Assembly (NCBI GenBank): GCA_964632135.1
Contig: CAZWEI010000049.1
Span: 1-8,045 of the forward strand
DNA: 8,045 nucleotides
Reading direction: 5' to 3'
DNA from: JBFMAP01 sp964632135
GTDB lineage: Archaea > Micrarchaeota > Micrarchaeia > Burarchaeales > JBFMAP01
This document shows, piece after piece, positions 5,156 through 8,045 of the stretch (position 1 is the stretch's first letter; each line of letters opens with the position of its first letter). The position numbers and the translations under genes are program-made. The notes under the pieces were generated by a model. The model did not search any database. It saw nothing but the letters and a program-made list of their open reading frames with translations, and was not told the origin of the DNA.

Positions 5156-6268
5156 TTGGCGAAGATAAAAAAACCGCTCCGCGCGCTCATCCCCAGGAAG
5201 CCAAGCGCAGCAAAGCCAAAGCCAACTCCATCAGAGGCGAAGGAACGGGAGGAGCGCGAGAGAAAGGAGCTCGAGGCGATGGAGAGGGGGGAGCGGGGGA
5301 GGAGGGAGGCAAGGGCGCGCGAGGAAAGGGAGCGGGAGGAGAGAGCGCGAGAGGTTAAAGAGCGAGATGCGAAGGAAAGAGAAGAGCGGGAGAAACGGGA
5401 GCGAGAGAGAAAGGAACGAGAGGCTAGGGAGCGAGAGGAAAAAATTCGGGAAGAGAAGGAATTGGAAAAAAAGAAACGAGAAGAGAAACCCAAGCCGAGC
5501 GAAAAATTGGAGCGCGCGGAGAAGAAAGATGAAAAGGAGGAGGATTCGCGACTTCGTCGCGAAAATTTGGAAACTACGTTTCCAAAGGAAGAGGAGGAGG
5601 CTGGCGAACTAGAGGAGGCCGAGGTTTCTGGGGAAAACATCGAGACGATTATTGACCGGGTCGTGGAATACGTGAAGTCAAAGGAGCGCGCGAACATACA
5701 CGAGGTCGCGAAGGCCCTTGCCATCAAGCCAGAGCAGATAGAGCGCCTCCTGAACGTTCTCGAGGAGAGCGGGCTCGTGTCAGTCCGCTATAGCATCACC
5801 GGGACAGCCGACCTCGTGGCAAAGAAGTCCGTGGTCGAGCGCATAGAGCTCGTGAAGGCGAAGAAGGAGTGCGAGCTCATGCGCGAGGCGATAAAGCACG
5901 CTGAGATGGAGGTGAAGGATTCCGAGGAGACGCTGGAGTTCATGGAGAAGGAGATATCCCGCCGCCTTGGCATCGCTGAAAAACTTCTCGACACCGTTAA
6001 GTCGCAGGAGAGCGGCGCGTCGGGCGAGGACCTGCGGTACCTGATGAAGGAGGCGCACGAGCTCGAGATGACGCTCGAGAAGTTCAACATCGGGATGAAG
6101 ACGATGCGCGGCAGGGTTTTCAATTTCGCGCACAAGGTGAGGGAGTTCGAGAGCGCGACGGAAGCCGTAAAGCCAACCGGCGCCGCGCCCCTGCACCCCT
6201 CGCTAATCAATACGCTTTTAAGCCCGTTCGGACGAATTAAGAGATTGTTCGCGAGGCGATCATCATGA
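5156..6268 (+). CDS. Charged single-helix / winged-helix / coiled-coil protein of the pilus cluster
   Basis: This 370-residue protein has no signal peptide or membrane helix, so it should be cytoplasmic. Residues 1-26 are basic and proline-rich. Residues 27-111 contain no proline and are almost entirely Glu, Arg and Lys, the composition of an ER/K-type single alpha-helix. A second charged stretch runs to about 156. Residues about 160-225 look like a winged-helix domain (helix VVEYVKSK, then IHEVAKALAIKPEQIERLLNVL, then a GLVSVRY wing). Residues about 226-345 form a regular coiled coil. The end, SLINTLLSPFGRIKRLFARR, is a basic amphipathic helix that could touch the membrane or a partner. Its stop overlaps the ATPase start by four bases (ATGA), so the two are translationally coupled. 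It could be an adaptor between motor and cytoplasm or a transcription regulator of the cluster; I recognise no characterised homologue. Arginine codons CGG, CGA and AGA dominate the repeat part, unlike neighbouring genes. Confidence 0.8.
   Translation: MAKIKKPLRALIPRKPSAAKPKPTPSEAKEREERERKELEAMERGERGRREARAREEREREERAREVKERDAKEREEREKRERERKEREAREREEKIREEKELEKKKREEKPKPSEKLERAEKKDEKEEDSRLRRENLETTFPKEEEEAGELEEAEVSGENIETIIDRVVEYVKSKERANIHEVAKALAIKPEQIERLLNVLEESGLVSVRYSITGTADLVAKKSVVERIELVKAKKECELMREAIKHAEMEVKDSEETLEFMEKEISRRLGIAEKLLDTVKSQESGASGEDLRYLMKEAHELEMTLEKFNIGMKTMRGRVFNFAHKVREFESATEAVKPTGAAPLHPSLINTLLSPFGRIKRLFARRSS
5286..5315 (+). other. Putative G-quadruplex motif in the coding strand
   Basis: Four G-runs of three or more (5286-5291, 5295-5299, 5304-5306, 5313-5315) are separated by loops of 3, 4 and 6 bases. 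This meets the usual G3+N1-7 rule on the coding strand and therefore also in the mRNA. It falls early in the charged-helix region, about residues 44-54. Confidence 0.5.
5545..5563. repeat. Short perfect hairpin in the linker before the winged helix
   Basis: TTCGCGA (5545-5551) and TCGCGAA (5557-5563) form a perfect 7-base stem around the loop CTTCG. It lies inside the coding region, between the charged helix and the winged-helix domain. It could be chance or a small mRNA structure. Confidence 0.45.
6253..6261 (+). promoter_or_regulatory. Strong Shine-Dalgarno for the ATPase gene
   Basis: GAGGCGATC differs at one base from GAGGTGATC. Its GAGG core ends 8 bases before the ATG at 6265, and the site lies inside the end of the previous gene. 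It shows that the ATPase start is independently ribosome-binding as well as coupled. Confidence 0.65.
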
Positions 6269-7881
6269 AAATTTTTGACAAATACACCGTGATAAGCGAG
6301 GGCGTTCCTGCCGAGGTCACGATAAGCGAGAAGGACGAGGAGTACATAAACACGTACGACGTGAAGCAGACGAAAATCCAGAAGTCGACCGAGAAGGTTT
6401 TGGGCTATCTCAAGGAGCGCATCATCGACAGCGTGAGCATAAAAACATCCGAGATTCTCGACCCGCGCGAAATCGAGACCGTCAGGAAAAAATTCATAGA
6501 CAAGGCGCAGGAGCTCGTTACGCAGGAGCTCATCGGCACGACCGAAGAGGAGAAAAAAATTCTCGTCAGCAGGCTTGCGCACGAGCTCATAGGCTTGGGC
6601 GACATAGAACTCCTTCTCGCGGACGACCAGCTTGAGGAGATAGTCGTCAACTCCTCGCGCGAGCCGATTTACATCTACCACAAAAAATACGGATGGCTGA
6701 AGACAAACATATGGGTCGAGAGCGAGGAGCAGATCCAGAACTACGCCTCAATCATCGGCAGAAAGGTCGGCAGGCAGATAACAAACCTCTCCCCGCTCCT
6801 GGACGCGCACCTCACGAGCGGCGACCGCGTCAACGCCACGCTGTTCCCAATTTCCAGCAAGGGAAACAGCATCACTATAAGAAAGTTCGCGAAGACCCCC
6901 TGGACTATCGTAAGCCTTCTCGACCCGCAGTACAAGACGCTGAATTACGATATTGCAGCGCTGCTGTGGCTCTGCCTGCAGTACGAGTTGAACATCATCG
7001 TCGGCGGCGGCACCGCTTCTGGAAAAACCTCAATACTCAACGCGCTTCTCGTTTTCACGCCACCGAACCAGCGCGTCATCTCAATCGAGGATACGCGCGA
7101 GCTTTATCTCCCAGAATACCTCCACTGGACTCCGCTCGTCACGCGCCAGCCGAACCCAGAGGGAAAAGGTGAAATAACGATGCTCGACCTCATGGTGAAC
7201 TCCCTGCGTATGCGACCTGACCGAATCGTTCTCGGCGAGGTCCGCCGCCAGCGCGAGGCGGAAGTGTTATTCGAGGCTATGCATACCGGGCACGCCGTTT
7301 ATGCGACCGTTCACGCTGATGACGCGGACCAGGTCAAGAACCGTCTCACGTCCCCGCCAATCAGCCTTCCTGAAAATATGCTGGGCGCGCTCCATCTGAC
7401 AATCGTTCAGTACAGGCAGAGGAGGACGGGCATCCGCAGGACATTCGAGGTTGCGGAGTTCGTCTCGCGCGGGGAGATGGTCATAGTAAACAAGATTTAC
7501 AAGTGGAACCCGCGCCAGGACACGCTGGACAAGGTGGGCGAGCACATCAGGCTCATGAACGACCTGCTCATGTTCAGCGGTCTGACGTCAGAAGAGATGC
7601 TGCAGGACCTTGAGGAGAAAAAAAGAGTTCTGAACTACATGGTCGCCCACAAAATCTATAATGTTGAGGACGTTGGAAGAGTTGTCGCGCTCTACTATCG
7701 GCACAAGGACAGGCTGAACCAGATCGTCGCCGACAACGGGGACCCGCGCGAGATTCTCAGGCCAGGCGCTCTCGCAGAGCCCGTGAAGGAGCAGGAAAAG
7801 GAGCAGAAGCCAGAGTCGGCACCAGAGAAGAAACCCGCGCCAGTGCCAGCGACTCCGAAAGCAAAGACGCCGAAAAAATAA
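6265..7881 (+). CDS. Archaeal type IV pilus / type II secretion ATPase (GspE2, VirB11/TadA-like)
   Basis: This 538-residue cytoplasmic ATPase should power assembly of the pilin-like subunits encoded upstream, acting as a ring under the membrane platform. The N-terminal domain (about 1-150) contains LGDIELLLADDQLEEIVVN, typical of the family. A second N-domain holds SGDRVNA at 185-191 and ITIRKF at 203-208. The Walker A motif GGGTASGKT is at 247-255, the Asp box ISIEDTREL at about 274-280 and Walker B RPDRIVLGEVR at 317-327 with E325. The His box HTGHAVYATVHADD is at 340-353. All key residues are intact and the length is normal for archaeal members. The last 35 residues or so are rich in Lys, Pro, Glu and Ala and probably disordered. 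It starts with ATG overlapping the upstream stop and precedes a TadC-like gene, the usual motor-platform pair. An archaellum motor (FlaI/ArlI) is the main alternative, but no other archaellum genes are present. Confidence 0.95.
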   Translation: MKIFDKYTVISEGVPAEVTISEKDEEYINTYDVKQTKIQKSTEKVLGYLKERIIDSVSIKTSEILDPREIETVRKKFIDKAQELVTQELIGTTEEEKKILVSRLAHELIGLGDIELLLADDQLEEIVVNSSREPIYIYHKKYGWLKTNIWVESEEQIQNYASIIGRKVGRQITNLSPLLDAHLTSGDRVNATLFPISSKGNSITIRKFAKTPWTIVSLLDPQYKTLNYDIAALLWLCLQYELNIIVGGGTASGKTSILNALLVFTPPNQRVISIEDTRELYLPEYLHWTPLVTRQPNPEGKGEITMLDLMVNSLRMRPDRIVLGEVRRQREAEVLFEAMHTGHAVYATVHADDADQVKNRLTSPPISLPENMLGALHLTIVQYRQRRTGIRRTFEVAEFVSRGEMVIVNKIYKWNPRQDTLDKVGEHIRLMNDLLMFSGLTSEEMLQDLEEKKRVLNYMVAHKIYNVEDVGRVVALYYRHKDRLNQIVADNGDPREILRPGALAEPVKEQEKEQKPESAPEKKPAPVPATPKAKTPKK

Positions 7882-7896
7882 ATTGCATATGCGCGT

Positions 7897-7901
7897 AGGT
7901 G
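7897..7901 (+). promoter_or_regulatory. Shine-Dalgarno for the TadC-like gene
   Basis: AGGTG lies eight bases before the ATG at 7910 and is a perfect subset of the archaeal consensus. It favours 7910 over the in-frame ATG at 7889, which has no such site. Confidence 0.55.
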
Positions 7902-7909
7902 CGTTGCTA

Positions 7910-8045
7910 ATGAAAATACCATTCAGCATACTTCCGCCAAAAATGCTGATGTCGGCTTCCAAACATTTCTTCGGGATAGGAAATTTCATAACCCCGTTCT
8001 TCCCGTTTCTCCGCGCAGAGCTTCTTCAGGCAGGCGTGGAGCTCA
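7910..8045 (+). CDS. TadC-like (T2SSF) pilus membrane platform protein, 3' partial
   Basis: The first 45 residues of a gene that runs off the right edge. They begin MKIPFSILPPKMLM, continue with hydrophobic and aromatic residues and end in FPFLRAELLQAGVEL. This PFL-x-x-(E/D)L-x-QAG pattern is what I expect at the N-terminus of archaeal TadC/GspF-like platform proteins, before the first membrane helices. The position, 28 bases after the pilus ATPase on the same strand, is where such a gene normally sits. The assignment therefore rests on a short motif plus context. The start at 7910 is chosen for its Shine-Dalgarno; ATG 7889 in the same frame would add seven residues. Confidence 0.7.
   Translation, partial: MKIPFSILPPKMLMSASKHFFGIGNFITPFFPFLRAELLQAGVEL

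Noticed and set aside
5080..5727. Ser/Phe/Arg-rich frame on the - strand
   Set aside because: Its repetitive sequence is simply the complement of the Glu/Arg/Lys codons of the charged helix.
6215..6222. CTTTTAAG as an internal promoter for the ATPase
   Set aside because: It is about 46 bases before the ATG, too far for a leaderless start, and lies in coding sequence. The ATGA overlap and Shine-Dalgarno explain ATPase translation without it.
5788..6681. Long open frame of 297 codons on the - strand
   Set aside because: It covers the ends of two clear + strand genes, including the conserved N-domain of the ATPase, and its translation shows no recognisable domain.

Overview
The window looks like a piece of an archaeal chromosome, most likely from a DPANN-type lineage (Micrarchaeota or Diapherotrites would fit; this is inference from gene content, not a placement). 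The archaeal signs are class III (type IV prepilin-like) signal peptides, a GspE2/VirB11-type secretion ATPase followed by a TadC-like membrane gene, an archaeal RecJ-like DHH protein, TATA boxes about 26 bases upstream of ATG codons that lack a leader, and internal operon genes with Shine-Dalgarno sites. All supported genes are on the + strand and packed with gaps below 55 bases or with overlaps. There is no gene-free stretch above 300 bases, and I see no rRNA, tRNA, CRISPR array or insertion sequence.

Layout. (1) 3-554: the 3' end of a cysteine-rich, probably glycosylated surface protein. (2) 601-2115: a DHH phosphoesterase with an N-terminal OB-like domain, read from its own leaderless promoter. 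Its OB region carries a nested palindrome at 792-841. (3) 2163-5105: an apparent operon of four pilin-like exported proteins. The first is leaderless behind its own TATA box; the next three are coupled through Shine-Dalgarno sites and overlaps or very short gaps. (4) 5156-8045: a second transcription unit with its own TATA box and a palindrome at the predicted transcription start. It encodes a charged-helix/winged-helix coiled-coil protein, the pilus ATPase (4-base ATGA overlap) and the start of a TadC-like platform protein that runs off the window.

How they may work together. Units 3 and 4 together give subunits, motor ATPase and membrane platform of an archaeal type IV pilus-like machine. 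The large subunits are rich in N-glycosylation sequons, which suits surface display. The least explained component is the protein at 5156-6268. Its proline-free E/R/K-rich segment of about 85 residues looks like a long single alpha-helix and is followed by a winged helix and a coiled coil. Its translational coupling to the ATPase makes it a candidate cytoplasmic adaptor or regulator of the machine. No prepilin peptidase is visible in the window.
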